Made by a program: the position numbers and the translations under genes
In this document: positions 8,637 through 17,218 of the stretch, piece by piece
How positions within the stretch are numbered: the first letter of the stretch is position 1
Layout: every line of letters starts with the position of its first letter
Origin: Acidobacteriota bacterium
Lineage (GTDB): Bacteria; Acidobacteriota; Terriglobia; Bryobacterales; Bryobacteraceae
Assembly: GCA_016870995.1 (NCBI GenBank)
Contig: VFZU01000005.1
Location: 56,580 to 120,579 of the forward strand
Reading direction: 5' to 3'
Length of the DNA: 64,000 bases
The notes under the pieces: model-generated
Told to the model about the DNA's origin: nothing
The model's database searches: none
Seen by the model: the letters and a program-made list of their open reading frames with translations, nothing else

Positions 8637-10016
8637 CTAGGCAAAAAGTTGAGAGATGGGTTCGACGCCGCGTTCGACGATCGGGATTGGCCGGCCTTGT
8701 GCGCCCGGCAGTTCCAGATGCAGGTCGATGTTGATGCCCTTGTAAATGGTTGCTGCCACTTCAGCGGGCGTGGTGGGCCGGTCCTTGGGGTAAGCACCGA
8801 TTTCATCGGAAGCGCCCACGATCGTGCCGCCCTTCAGCGGGCCGCCGCCCATCAGGATGCTCCAGCATTGCGGCCAGTGGTCGCGACCACCGGCGGGGTT
8901 GATCTTCGGTGTGCGGCCAAACTCACCACAAGCCACAACCATTGTGTTCTTCAGCAGTCCGCGATCGCTCAGGTCTTCAAGCAGCGAAGCATAAGCGTGG
9001 TCGAACATCGGCCCCACCAGATCCTTGTAGCAGCTGATCGGCGAGAACGGCTTCGAGCCATGAATGTCCCAGGTGATTTCGTCGAACACTGTCTCGAACA
9101 TATTGACAGTGACGAAACGCACACCCGCTTCCACCATGCGGCGTGCCAGCAGGCAGCTTTGTCCAAAGCGGTTCAGACCATACTTTTCGCGCACTGCCTC
9201 GGGTTCGCGATGCAATTCAAAAGCCTCGCGCGCCTTGGCGCTCGACATCAGCGTATAGGCCTGATGAAACGTGTTGTCCATCAGCCGCGCATCTTGAGAA
9301 GTCTCAAAGCGATTCACTGCCTTGTCGACGGCTTCACGCCAGTTGCGGCGCCGATCGACGCGCATCGCCGACAAGTAGTCGGGCGGCAGCATGTCGGGCA
9401 CGCGGAAGTTCGGGTCGCTCGGGTCGGCATTGAGTACAAACGGGTCGAACGTCTTACCGAGGAAGCCGGCGCTCTGCCCATGCGGCATGTTGCCACCGGT
9501 GTTGCCGATCGGCCGCGGTAAGAGCACGTGCGCGGGCACGTCTCCCTTGGGCCCCTTCAATTTGTTCAGCACGCACCCAATGTGAGGATGCTCAACGCCA
9601 CCTTGGAACAGACGGCCTGTCTGCATCATCTGGTGGCCAGTGTCATGCACTGCTGCGGCCGTATGATACATGCCGCGGACGATTGAATACTTGTCGGCAT
9701 GCTTGGCCATGCGAGGGAAGTTCTCGCTGATCTCAATGCCCGGCACGTTCGTCTTGATTGCCTTGAATGGTCCGCGGATCTCCGCCGGAGCGTTCGGCTT
9801 CATGTCCCAGGTGTCGAGCTGGCTGGGAGCGCCAACCAACATCAAAAAGATGCAATTGACGTCGCTCTTGGCCTCGTCGACAGCACCCAGCGCCTTCAGC
9901 GCTGTGAACTGCGTCATCCCCAGACCGAGGGTCGAGAGGGCTCCTGCATGGAGAAAGTCGCGCCGCCGCGTACCATCGCAAAATTCAGCTGGCTTGTCTG
10001 CGTCAAATCGGAACAT
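8637..10016 (-). CDS. DUF1501 family protein with Tat signal
   Basis: A 459-residue protein. The N-terminus has a twin-arginine motif (TRRRDFLHAG) and a short hydrophobic stretch, so it is probably exported folded. The body is DUF1501, an alkaline-phosphatase-superfamily-like fold: an early FLMLVGAPSQLDTWDMKPN block, a VRGMYHTAAAVHDTGHQMMQTG block, and late metal-site-like motifs GEFGRTPKINPAGGRDHWPQCW. It heads the operon that continues with DUF1549/1553, PSCyt1-WD40, PPC and an epimerase. Sulfatase- or phosphatase-like hydrolysis is suggested by the fold and by the conserved His/Asp motifs, but no member has a firm reaction. Confidence 0.85.
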   Translation of the reverse strand: MFRFDADKPAEFCDGTRRRDFLHAGALSTLGLGMTQFTALKALGAVDEAKSDVNCIFLMLVGAPSQLDTWDMKPNAPAEIRGPFKAIKTNVPGIEISENFPRMAKHADKYSIVRGMYHTAAAVHDTGHQMMQTGRLFQGGVEHPHIGCVLNKLKGPKGDVPAHVLLPRPIGNTGGNMPHGQSAGFLGKTFDPFVLNADPSDPNFRVPDMLPPDYLSAMRVDRRRNWREAVDKAVNRFETSQDARLMDNTFHQAYTLMSSAKAREAFELHREPEAVREKYGLNRFGQSCLLARRMVEAGVRFVTVNMFETVFDEITWDIHGSKPFSPISCYKDLVGPMFDHAYASLLEDLSDRGLLKNTMVVACGEFGRTPKINPAGGRDHWPQCWSILMGGGPLKGGTIVGASDEIGAYPKDRPTTPAEVAATIYKGINIDLHLELPGAQGRPIPIVERGVEPISQLFA

Positions 10017-10075
10017 GGACTCAAATCTCCAAAATAGGATTTGTCCAAATTCTATATCTTTTGTATGAGTTTTGC

Positions 10076-11164
10076 TTACTTGCGCGAGCCAACCTCGGCA
10101 TTGGCGCGATCCGCATAAGCTCGCATCCAGGCCACGGTATAAGCCACCGGAACGCGGTTGCCGCCCACCATCGTCGGGAAGTGATCTCCAGTCACAATGC
10201 CGTCAAAATTCACCTCGCGCAGGGCGCGCATCGCCGCATACATGTCGTAATAACCGTTGTCGACAAACGTCTCGACGAAGTGCGGCAGCGGAGCGCTCAT
10301 GTTGCGGAAGTGAACCTTCCAGATCTTGCCCATCTCGCCGAAGTATTTGATGGCCGTCACCACATCGGCACCCATCAGCTCGCCACCTTCAAGCCAGGTG
10401 CCAATGCAGAAGCAGACCCCGATGTTGGGCGAGTTCGCCATCGCGATCGCTCGCTTGTAGCCTTCAAAATTTCCGAAGATGCAGCGGGGAACGCCAGCCA
10501 GCATCGGCACTGGCGGATCATCCGGGTGGATGCCGATAAACACATTGTTCTCCTCGGCAACCGGAGCTACCTTGCGGATGAAGTACTCGTAGTTGTCCCA
10601 AAGTTCCTGCTCGGTATAGAGACGACCATGCGAGAGAGGACCCTTGAAGATCTTGCCCGCCCACAAGCCCTCGCCGCCCTTGTCCAGGTTGTAGCCACGC
10701 GCCGAAGCACTGCCGCGAGTGGTTTCGCGATCCGTGTGCCAGATACCGTTGCCCATGTGCGCATACGTCACATAGTTGATACCGGCCTTGCCGCAATTTT
10801 TCAGGTATTGCTTGTAGGCTTCGATGCGAGCCTCACGGCCCGGCAGGTTCAGCACGATCTCTTCCTGGTTGCGGTTTCCGTCGTGGCCGATATTCCACAC
10901 CCTCAGGCCAGCTGAACCGAGCTTGGCCTTGATTCGGAGAAAGTTTTCGACGTTGTCGTCCTTGCGGTCGATCGTCACCGAGGCATAGCGCACCCCGATC
11001 TGATTCATGAACTGCAAATCTTCATCCGACGGGTTTGCGCCCAACTGCACTGCAATCTTAATCCCGGGGGACCAGGGCGTCTTGCCAACAGCGGCTTTCA
11101 TCTCGGGCGCCGCGGCCAAGCCAGCCAGCGCCAATCCAAAGTTCCGGCGATTGATCGGTTCCAT
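10076..11164 (-). CDS. Mannonate dehydratase (UxuA)-like protein with Tat-type N-terminus
   Basis: A 362-residue TIM-barrel protein. The UxuA signature HPDDPP is present (IGIHPDDPPVPMLAG), followed by a Cys-containing strand GVCFCIGTW, VHFRNM and GDHFPTM, which match the positions of the manganese/substrate residues in mannonate dehydratase. The N-terminus INRRNFGLALAGLAAAPEM is a twin-arginine-like signal, unusual for an enzyme that is normally cytoplasmic. The ATG at 11164 is preceded by GGAAGG; a longer reading upstream would run through the gene at 11301. It lies 59 bases before the DUF1501 gene on the same strand. The reaction may be on an uronate or a related sugar acid; the specific substrate is not certain. 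Confidence 0.7.
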   Translation of the reverse strand: MEPINRRNFGLALAGLAAAPEMKAAVGKTPWSPGIKIAVQLGANPSDEDLQFMNQIGVRYASVTIDRKDDNVENFLRIKAKLGSAGLRVWNIGHDGNRNQEEIVLNLPGREARIEAYKQYLKNCGKAGINYVTYAHMGNGIWHTDRETTRGSASARGYNLDKGGEGLWAGKIFKGPLSHGRLYTEQELWDNYEYFIRKVAPVAEENNVFIGIHPDDPPVPMLAGVPRCIFGNFEGYKRAIAMANSPNIGVCFCIGTWLEGGELMGADVVTAIKYFGEMGKIWKVHFRNMSAPLPHFVETFVDNGYYDMYAAMRALREVNFDGIVTGDHFPTMVGGNRVPVAYTVAWMRAYADRANAEVGSRK

Positions 11165-11300
11165 ATTTTCCTTCCCGTGAGAATTGTACATTGCCGAAAC
11201 TGCTTTTGCTGCATCGACGAACTTTTTTCCCATTACTTTGGTTTTTCCCCTCAAGTTTTCCCGTTTCCTCGTCGATCTGATCCTTGAGGGCAATTGTCGA

Positions 11301-11633
11301 ATGGCACTTGTGTATGACCCAACCAAACACGATATCGAGATAGTACACGCGCAGTTCAACCGTTTACTGAACGAACTCATCAAGGGCTCAATCAACCGCA
11401 ACACTTTCCAATCGTGGGAAGTCGAACTGATGCTCGACATCCAGGCTTGTGACTTTGGCGACATACCGCAAAAGGAAATGCTCAAGCGCTATCAGAAGGC
11501 CGTCCAACGCGCCTACGATAAGGGCGTCAAAATGCCCATGAAGCTCTCTGAATACATCAGCAGCCTCAAATCCCGCCGGATTGCTGCAGCCGTTGAGTCG
11601 GGCGAAGAGGCTGTCCACCAGATCGCTATCTAA
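11301..11633 (+). CDS. Conserved hypothetical, 110 aa
   Basis: I do not recognise this small soluble protein. It is mostly helical with a repeated pattern of acidic and basic residues, no signal peptide, no cysteine pair and no membrane segment; it has one central Cys (MLDIQACDFGD). The ATG at 11301 has GAGGG at 11286-11290, ten bases upstream. Extension further upstream to 11184 would overlap the leader of the divergent UxuA-like gene and gives a poor sequence. It lies 17 bases before yggX on the same strand, so the two are likely co-transcribed. Confidence 0.65.
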   Translation: MALVYDPTKHDIEIVHAQFNRLLNELIKGSINRNTFQSWEVELMLDIQACDFGDIPQKEMLKRYQKAVQRAYDKGVKMPMKLSEYISSLKSRRIAAAVESGEEAVHQIAI

Positions 11634-11650
11634 CCAGTTATTCTGGTTGT

Positions 11651-11938
11651 ATGAGTGAAGCGGCCGCACGCACGGTCTTTTGTGTCAAATTGCAGCAGGA
11701 GCTGCCCGGTCTCAAAGAAATCCCCTTCGATGGTCACCCCCTAGGTCAGCGAGTCTTCGAAAACGTGTCGCAAGACGCCTGGAAGCAGTGGGTTGAGCAC
11801 ATGAAGATGCTCATGAACGAATACCGTTTGAACCTCGGCACGGCCGAAGCCCAGCAGTTCTTGCTCGATCAGATGGAAAAGTACTTCTTTGGCGAGGGCT
11901 CAGCAGCCCCTCCGGACTTCGTGGCCCCCGCTCAGTAA
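11651..11938 (+). CDS. yggX: Fe(2+)-trafficking / oxidative damage protection protein
   Basis: A 95-residue YggX family protein: RTVFCVKLQQELPGL at the N-terminus with the conserved Cys, PFDGHPLGQRVFENVSQDAWKQW in the middle, and an EYRLNL--AEAQQFLLDQMEKYFFG C-terminal helix. In enterobacteria the protein limits oxidative damage to Fe-S clusters and may carry iron. The length is usual for the family with a short extra tail. It converges on the AAA ATPase gene, whose stop is only three bases away. Confidence 0.9.
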   Translation: MSEAAARTVFCVKLQQELPGLKEIPFDGHPLGQRVFENVSQDAWKQWVEHMKMLMNEYRLNLGTAEAQQFLLDQMEKYFFGEGSAAPPDFVAPAQ

Positions 11939-11941
11939 CTG

Positions 11942-13288
11942 CTAGTCCCTGGCAAAGTACAGGTTGACGGCCCGCTCGAGATCTTCGCGGCTCGCTTCGA
12001 CGGCGCGGTGCTCGTAGCGGCTGATCGAAACCAGCAAGTTGCAAATGTCCATCGGGTAACAGGCGCGTAGATACTCGCGTCCGTCCTGCAGACATAGATT
12101 CCGCAGGTACTCGGGAGAATCCTCGCTGTACGGCACCTCTCGCGATCGGAAAACGCGATGGAAGATCTGGTCGAATACATGCGGTTCAACCGGTTCGATC
12201 AGGATTTTGTTCTGAATACGGCGCAGGAAGGCTTCGTCGGCAAGATCCGAGGGATCGAGGTTCGTCGAGAACACGACCATCATTTCAAAGGGAATCTGGA
12301 ATTTCACGCCGTACCGCAACGATAGGTAATCCACACGCCGGTCGAGCGGCACAATCCAGCGATTCAGCAGGTCGCGCGGTGAGATTAACTGCCGGCCAAA
12401 GTCGTCAATGATGAAGATGCCGTTATTGGACTTCATCTGCAGCGGCGCAGCGTAAAAGCCCGACGCATCATCGAGGCGCAATTCCAGCATGTTCGGAACC
12501 AGTTCACCGCCCACCACAATGCAGGGGCGCTTACACAGAATCCAGCGCGGGTCGATTTCCGGGTCGTCCATGTCAATGCGCTGGTGCACAACCGGGTCAT
12601 AAAGCTGAATCACCTGGTTATCCACTTCCACTGCGTACGGCATCAAAATGCCATCCTGGTAAACGCGCAGCATCCTCTCGGCGATCGAAGTCTTACCATT
12701 GCCCGACGGGCCATAAAGAAAGATCGAATTCTGGCTGATCAATGCCGGGCCTAATTGATCAAGCAATCGGTCGGGCACCACAAGGTCGCTAAACGCCATT
12801 CGCAGAGTGCGACGATCGACAAATACCTTGGCCGACTGGATCTTGGTCGCCGCCACGTAATCCTTCAAACTCACTGGAGCGGCGCTGGCGTACTGCACAA
12901 TCGCGAAACGGTCGCTGGCGAGTTGCCGGCCCGCCTGGCTCAAAACAAAGGAGTAATCGTTGCCGATCATGCCCTTCACTTCGATCAACTGTTGAGCCCG
13001 TAAGTGCTTGAAAATAATATCAATAATCGGTACAGAGAGCTTGAGCGTCTGGCTCAGGCTGGTCAGCGAACTGAAACCTTCAAGCAGCAGTCGCCGCAGC
13101 ACCAGATCCGTCACAAAGCTCTGTGAAAGGCCCAGATCCTCGAAATTTTCCGGCACAGCCGGCGCGAAGCGGTTCAAATTTCCACCGCCGCCGATACCGC
13201 CAGCACCACCGGCGCCGGTCATGCCCGTTGACGACGGCTTGGTCGCTCCTAGTCCGAGGCTGTTCAGGCTGCTCGTGAATGGTCCCAT
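11942..13288 (-). CDS. AAA-type ATPase with N-terminal winged-helix-like region
   Basis: A 448-residue cytoplasmic ATPase. A glycine-rich tail (about 12-40) leads to a helical, winged-helix-like segment (about 45-140) and then the ATPase core with Walker A GPSGNGKTS, Walker B IFIIDDFG, a sensor-1 STN and the Arg pair in DEAFLRRIQNK. The core resembles the chaperone-type AAA ATPases that work next to type II/IV secretion genes. It is divergent from a secretin gene with 72 bases between, so both may serve one envelope machine. The start at ATG 13288 is the only ATG before the glycine-rich part; its ribosome site is weak. No known family name can be given with certainty. Confidence 0.7.
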   Translation of the reverse strand: MGPFTSSLNSLGLGATKPSSTGMTGAGGAGGIGGGGNLNRFAPAVPENFEDLGLSQSFVTDLVLRRLLLEGFSSLTSLSQTLKLSVPIIDIIFKHLRAQQLIEVKGMIGNDYSFVLSQAGRQLASDRFAIVQYASAAPVSLKDYVAATKIQSAKVFVDRRTLRMAFSDLVVPDRLLDQLGPALISQNSIFLYGPSGNGKTSIAERMLRVYQDGILMPYAVEVDNQVIQLYDPVVHQRIDMDDPEIDPRWILCKRPCIVVGGELVPNMLELRLDDASGFYAAPLQMKSNNGIFIIDDFGRQLISPRDLLNRWIVPLDRRVDYLSLRYGVKFQIPFEMMVVFSTNLDPSDLADEAFLRRIQNKILIEPVEPHVFDQIFHRVFRSREVPYSEDSPEYLRNLCLQDGREYLRACYPMDICNLLVSISRYEHRAVEASREDLERAVNLYFARD

Positions 13289-13360
13289 GCGCGGGCTATC
13301 GGTCAAACTCCAGCGAAAGTTTATGCACGATCGGCCCGGCTGGCTCGTCAAGTCTATGGG

Positions 13361-14887
13361 ATGGCTCCGACTTTGATACTCCTGGCGGGTGTGTTGCTCG
13401 CCCAGGATTCGCCTTTCAACGATCCGCGATCGCTGGTTTGGCGTGCCCAGGCGTATGAGGAGCGGGGCGAGATTACCCAGGCCTGGCTGCTCTACAATCA
13501 GGCTGCCTTCCTGGACCCTCGCAACACGCTCGCCTCCGGTAAAGCCGCTCAATTGCGTACGAAGGCGCTTGAGGGCGCAACCGTCTCAAGCAACAAGCCT
13601 GCCCCTGCTGAAGTGGATCCCAACGACCCGCTCATCAAGATTACCGATCAGGACCTTCGCGAAATGGAACGTCTGGCTCCTCCCCCAGATCTAGCCCCCA
13701 AAGATACCCGCCTTACGCTCAACCTCACGAGTAATGGAAAAACCATCTACACCCGCCTGCTCACTCACTTCGGCATCGACATCCTCTTCGATGGTGATTT
13801 CGATAACCCAACCAACCGCCAGATCAAGCTCGAAAACGCCACCTTCGATGAGGCAATCTACATCGCAAACATCACCACAGGCTGTTTTGTAAACCCGATC
13901 TCTCCAAAGATCGCCATGGTGATCCGCGATACCGATCAGAAGCGGCGTGAGCAGGAGCGCACGGTCTCGATCACGCTGCCGATGCCAACCACCATTTCCT
14001 CGCCCGAAGCTCAGGAACTCGGCCGTGCCATCCAGCAGATCTTCGAGCTACAGCGCATCTCAATCGACACCGTGCGCGGCATGATGTTGATTCGTGATCG
14101 ATGGTCCAAGGTGAAATTCGCTGAGCTTGCCTTGAATCAGATGCTGGGCTACCGGGGCCAGGTGATGCTCGATGTTGAGTTCTACGAAGTCAACGAACAA
14201 TCAAACCTCAGCTACGGCTTTGCGCTGCCCACCTCAGCACGTCTGATTCCGCTGATCCAACAGGCGACGCTGAAGACCTTGGGCACCTTCGGGATCGGCA
14301 TCACCTCTGCCAATCTGTTTGCGAGCATGACGCATTCCAACACCCAAAGCCTCTACGAAAGCCAGATTCGTTCGCTCGATGGCTTGCCCGCCACCGTCCA
14401 CATCGGAGACCGCTACCCGATCATCACCCAGACCACCAGCTTCGGCGGCGACAGCAGCGTCGGCGGACTTGCCACTGCACCGCAGGTTCAGTTTGAGGAT
14501 CTCGGGTTGTCGCTCAAGATCACGCCCCATCTGCATGGCAACGGCGAGATCTCGCTCGAGCTCGAATCTGACTTCAAAGTGCTCACCGGCGAAAGCAACA
14601 ACAACATCCCCGTCATCGCCAATCGCAAGTACACCGGCACGGTGCGTCTCAAAAAAGGCGAGTGGGCCGTCGCCGCCGGCTTGATTACGAAAAACGAGTC
14701 CTTCAGTCGCATCGGGTTGCTAGGCTTATCGCGCATCCCGGGCCTATCCACTACCGGCAAAGATCGCCGAATCGGACAGACGCTGCTGGTAGTCAAGCCC
14801 CGTATCATCAGCGCCCCACCTTCAGAACATCCCACCCGCGATATCTTCACCGGTCCGGAACAGAAGTTCCTCGCCCCCACACACTAA
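13361..14887 (+). CDS. Secretin-family outer membrane protein (GspD/PilQ-like)
   Basis: A 508-residue exported protein with signal peptide MAPTLILLAGVLLAQ. Residues 25-70 look like a TPR-type helical pair. An STN-like N domain (about 120-190) and a short second domain precede the secretin core (about 255-500): VMLDVEFYEVNEQSNLSYGF, VHIGDRYPIIT, FEDLGLSLKITPHLHG, and GEWAVAAGLITKNES followed by a GLSRIPGLS turn. This is the order of the pore-forming secretin domain, so a multimeric outer-membrane channel is expected. It is shorter than typical GspD. No other secretion gene is adjacent; the divergent AAA ATPase is the only candidate partner. Its 3' end overlaps the convergent gene by 41 bases. 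Confidence 0.8.
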   Translation: MAPTLILLAGVLLAQDSPFNDPRSLVWRAQAYEERGEITQAWLLYNQAAFLDPRNTLASGKAAQLRTKALEGATVSSNKPAPAEVDPNDPLIKITDQDLREMERLAPPPDLAPKDTRLTLNLTSNGKTIYTRLLTHFGIDILFDGDFDNPTNRQIKLENATFDEAIYIANITTGCFVNPISPKIAMVIRDTDQKRREQERTVSITLPMPTTISSPEAQELGRAIQQIFELQRISIDTVRGMMLIRDRWSKVKFAELALNQMLGYRGQVMLDVEFYEVNEQSNLSYGFALPTSARLIPLIQQATLKTLGTFGIGITSANLFASMTHSNTQSLYESQIRSLDGLPATVHIGDRYPIITQTTSFGGDSSVGGLATAPQVQFEDLGLSLKITPHLHGNGEISLELESDFKVLTGESNNNIPVIANRKYTGTVRLKKGEWAVAAGLITKNESFSRIGLLGLSRIPGLSTTGKDRRIGQTLLVVKPRIISAPPSEHPTRDIFTGPEQKFLAPTH

Positions 14888-15296
14888 GCGGGTGCATCGG
14901 GCACATCACAATCAGCTCTTGCGATACCCCTTTACCTTCGATGTGAATCGGAATGTACCGCGTCTCAAACGGATCACCCTCCAGCATGCGCACAGCTTCA
15001 ATCCATACCTCCGCAACCGGAATGTCCTTGGACTGAAACGGCCGTAGGCGTGACGTGCTCACCCGAAAACCTTTCGCCACCTCGCCCACACGCAAGCGCG
15101 TTCCAGGATCGAAGGGTCCTTGTGCATAAACAGGGACAGCAAAACGCCTCGGCAGACGCTGTTGCTTCAGAGAGTCGTAGCGTAAAAAAGCGTAGTTTTT
15201 CCAAACTTCAAATGGATGCCCGGACAAATCCTCGGCCAAATCCTTGGGGTTCAGTCGCAAGCGCGTCCGGTAATCTGCCTTCCAGTCCGCCGGCAC
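14847..15296 (-). CDS. Unrecognised ORF, 149 aa, third part of a multi-stop region
   Basis: I do not recognise this sequence. It is beta-rich and has one possible short Cys-Pro-Met-His stretch near the end, no signal peptide and no membrane segment. It starts at GTG 15296, three codons after the TAA of the preceding ORF and in the same frame, and it overlaps the secretin gene by 41 bases at its 3' end. Either it is a genuine downstream gene of a three-gene operon or the C-terminal part of one larger gene that has acquired stops. Confidence 0.4.
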   Translation of the reverse strand: MPADWKADYRTRLRLNPKDLAEDLSGHPFEVWKNYAFLRYDSLKQQRLPRRFAVPVYAQGPFDPGTRLRVGEVAKGFRVSTSRLRPFQSKDIPVAEVWIEAVRMLEGDPFETRYIPIHIEGKGVSQELIVMCPMHPLSVWGRGTSVPDR

Positions 15297-15302
15297 CGCG
15301 GG

Positions 15303-15689
15303 TTAATCCTTTTCTCCGCAAACCTGCAATCCTTCAAAGTCCCAATTTTCATCTCTAAAGGCTCGAATCGGCTCTGCGGGAAACACCAATCGAACCGTCA
15401 TTTGCGCGAATTGCAAAGGTACCGCACCTCGCGCGGCCATCTCAATCCGACGGCCCGTAATCGCCGAAATCAACCGGCCTTGCACCCGGCAATGACCGCC
15501 ATTGGTTTCCATCTTCCAAAAGACTTCAACCAGATCCGCCAAAAATTTTCCATCCCGACGCAGGGGCCTGATCTTGGCAGTCGAATGCGACGGGTCCACC
15601 TTGACGTTCCGAATGATACGGTCCAAGCTCAGCGGCCGATTCGCCTCACTGGCAAATCCAACATAGAGCGGGTATGGCATCCCGCTCAC
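15303..15689 (-). CDS. Unrecognised ORF, 128 aa, second part of a multi-stop region
   Basis: A 128-residue reading frame starting at GTG 15689, in the same frame as the ORF before it (separated by a TAA at 15705-15707 and five codons) and the ORF after it (TAA at 15303-15305). It is rich in beta-strand sequence with no known motif and ends CGEKD. If it is independent, the preceding gene lies 15 bases upstream, as in an operon. If not, it is a middle piece of a broken gene. I cannot decide from sequence alone. Confidence 0.4.
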   Translation of the reverse strand: MSGMPYPLYVGFASEANRPLSLDRIIRNVKVDPSHSTAKIRPLRRDGKFLADLVEVFWKMETNGGHCRVQGRLISAITGRRIEMAARGAVPLQFAQMTVRLVFPAEPIRAFRDENWDFEGLQVCGEKD

Positions 15690-15704
15690 TCTGGCCGTCG
15701 CACG

Positions 15705-16783
15705 TTAAGGGAGGCCGTCTTCGCCCGTCATGTTGAAGAGTTTGCGGTCGTCCAGCGGAACCCTGACAGTTTGCTTTCCCGGTTGCAGCGCAAATTCTAT
15801 CCTGGACAATTCCAGCCAGGGATTGAACACGGAATTCCTCGCTTCGGCCCCCAGTTGATAGGTACCGCCGAGTTCCACATCCAGATCCAGTTCCAGCCCA
15901 ATCCCCTCTCGTCGGCGCACTGCCTGAATGAGGGCGGCCCTTTTGCTGACTGGCAACCAGCGAGAGGTTCCAAGCGCCGTCCATCCCTTCTGGCTGGCAT
16001 CCGCGATGCGATGCGTGATCCGCATAGCGCCACCGAATGGAGGCACAAACGCAACCTGCCCCAGGTCCCCGCTCAGCTTGCTCTCGAATCGTTCGATCTT
16101 CGGCTGTGGAATCCCATTGCTGGGCATCGCCGGCAGGCACTCAACCGTTGTCGCAACGGTCAAATCCCCACTCGGCTTCTGGCCCATCAACGCAAACCTC
16201 GAAATCGATCTGCGGCCGGCCTCCGGCCATTCTGGATCCTCATTGGGCCCAGGAATGTTCACCCAAGCCTTAGGCCATTCCGATTCCGGATACGGTGTAA
16301 CCCCGCTTCGCTTGCGGATTTCCCCATAGGTCAAGATTGCAAGGGCTGGAGCAGGCGAGGCGCCGCTTTGCGCATCCAGTTGATATTCGCCGCCAGCGTT
16401 GAGTGGGCCCAGTTCCCAATTGCACTCTGCAATGGAATTCCATGCATGGCCTCTCGATCGTCTTTGCAATCCGCCGCTGCTAGCGCGATTCCGTCCAGCC
16501 CCTTCACGCTCCAGTTCAGACCGGTCTCGCCGATCTTCAGGCTGAGAGTCCGGCCCACAGTCGACGGTGGCCCACCGGCAACCCGGATTCGTTTCGAGCC
16601 AACTTCCTCTGGAGCAAAAGACAGCGACGCGCTCGCCCGTGGCAACCAATATGGCCCCACCCCGAAAATCATCACATCCGCATAAGACAGCAGCAAGGCA
16701 GCATCCTTCCGGTATACGTAAGTCTGCCGACCAAACAGCGCAATCACCTAGCAAACCACCCCAACAGCAAACCATTTCGCCAT
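15705..16783 (-). pseudogene. Broken gene: internal TAG plus frameshift
   Basis: Starting at ATG 16783 the product begins as a hydrophobic segment MAKWFAVGVVC, then meets TAG (16748-16750), then continues in the same frame as VIALFGRQTYVYRKDAALL and a long beta-rich stretch to LQSAIGNW. At about 16410-16430 the sense switches to another frame (ELGPLNAGGEYQLDAQ...), which stays open to TAA 15705. The amber codon sits where a Trp would complete the hydrophobic segment (TGG to TAG). A GTG at 16747 could restart translation after the TAG, but the frameshift remains. No family is recognised; the remnant looks like a membrane-anchored beta-rich protein. It follows hspR by 22 bases. Confidence 0.55.
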
Positions 16784-16805
16784 CGGCCGGTTGCGCATCG
16801 ACCTG

Positions 16806-17216
16806 CTATGAGTCTTTCTTCAGCCGCTTCTTCACCGGCTCCAGCTCGCTCGCCGTCGCCACCCGCATCAGCATCTGCGGCGCTTCTTCCCGGAACCCCT
16901 GCTGCATATGCTGCGACATCTCCTGATTCATCGCCGAAACAAACTGCTCCATCTGCTTCTGCATCGCCGCCATCTTCTCGCGCATGTTCAGGATGATCTC
17001 GACACCCGCCAGGTTCACACCCAACTCGCGCGTCAATTGCAGGATCACCTCAAGCCGCTCGATGTCCTCATCCGTGTAGAGCCGCGTATTGCCGTCCGAC
17101 CGGCTGGGCAGCAGCAACCCCTCGCGCTCATATAAGCGCAAGGTCTGCGGATGGATTTCATACATCTCGGCAATTGCCGAGATCATGTATGCGCCTCTGC
17201 CCTTCGGTTTCGCCAT
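16806..17216 (-). CDS. hspR: MerR-family heat-shock repressor
   Basis: A 136-residue HspR. The N-terminal MerR helix-turn-helix reads YMISAIAEMYEIHPQTLRLYEREGLLLPSRSDGNTRLYTDEDIERLE, followed by a coiled helix (about 75-110) with Met/Gln repeats and a basic tail. In actinobacteria and Helicobacter HspR binds the HAIR inverted repeat and needs DnaK as co-repressor. Here it is the third gene of dnaK-dnaJ-hspR, two bases after dnaJ, and a HAIR-like site lies on the dnaK promoter, so autoregulation of the whole operon is likely. No metal-binding cysteines are present. Confidence 0.9.
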   Translation of the reverse strand: MAKPKGRGAYMISAIAEMYEIHPQTLRLYEREGLLLPSRSDGNTRLYTDEDIERLEVILQLTRELGVNLAGVEIILNMREKMAAMQKQMEQFVSAMNQEMSQHMQQGFREEAPQMLMRVATASELEPVKKRLKKDS

Positions 17217-17218
17217 CG

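Noticed and set aside
11165-11485. Extended N-terminus of the mannonate-dehydratase-like gene
   Set aside because: It would overlap the plus-strand gene at 11301 and place the RR signal inside the protein; ATG 11164 with GGAAGG is better.
16748-16750. In-frame TAG as recoded amino acid
   Set aside because: The same gene also has a frameshift, which fits decay better than recoding.
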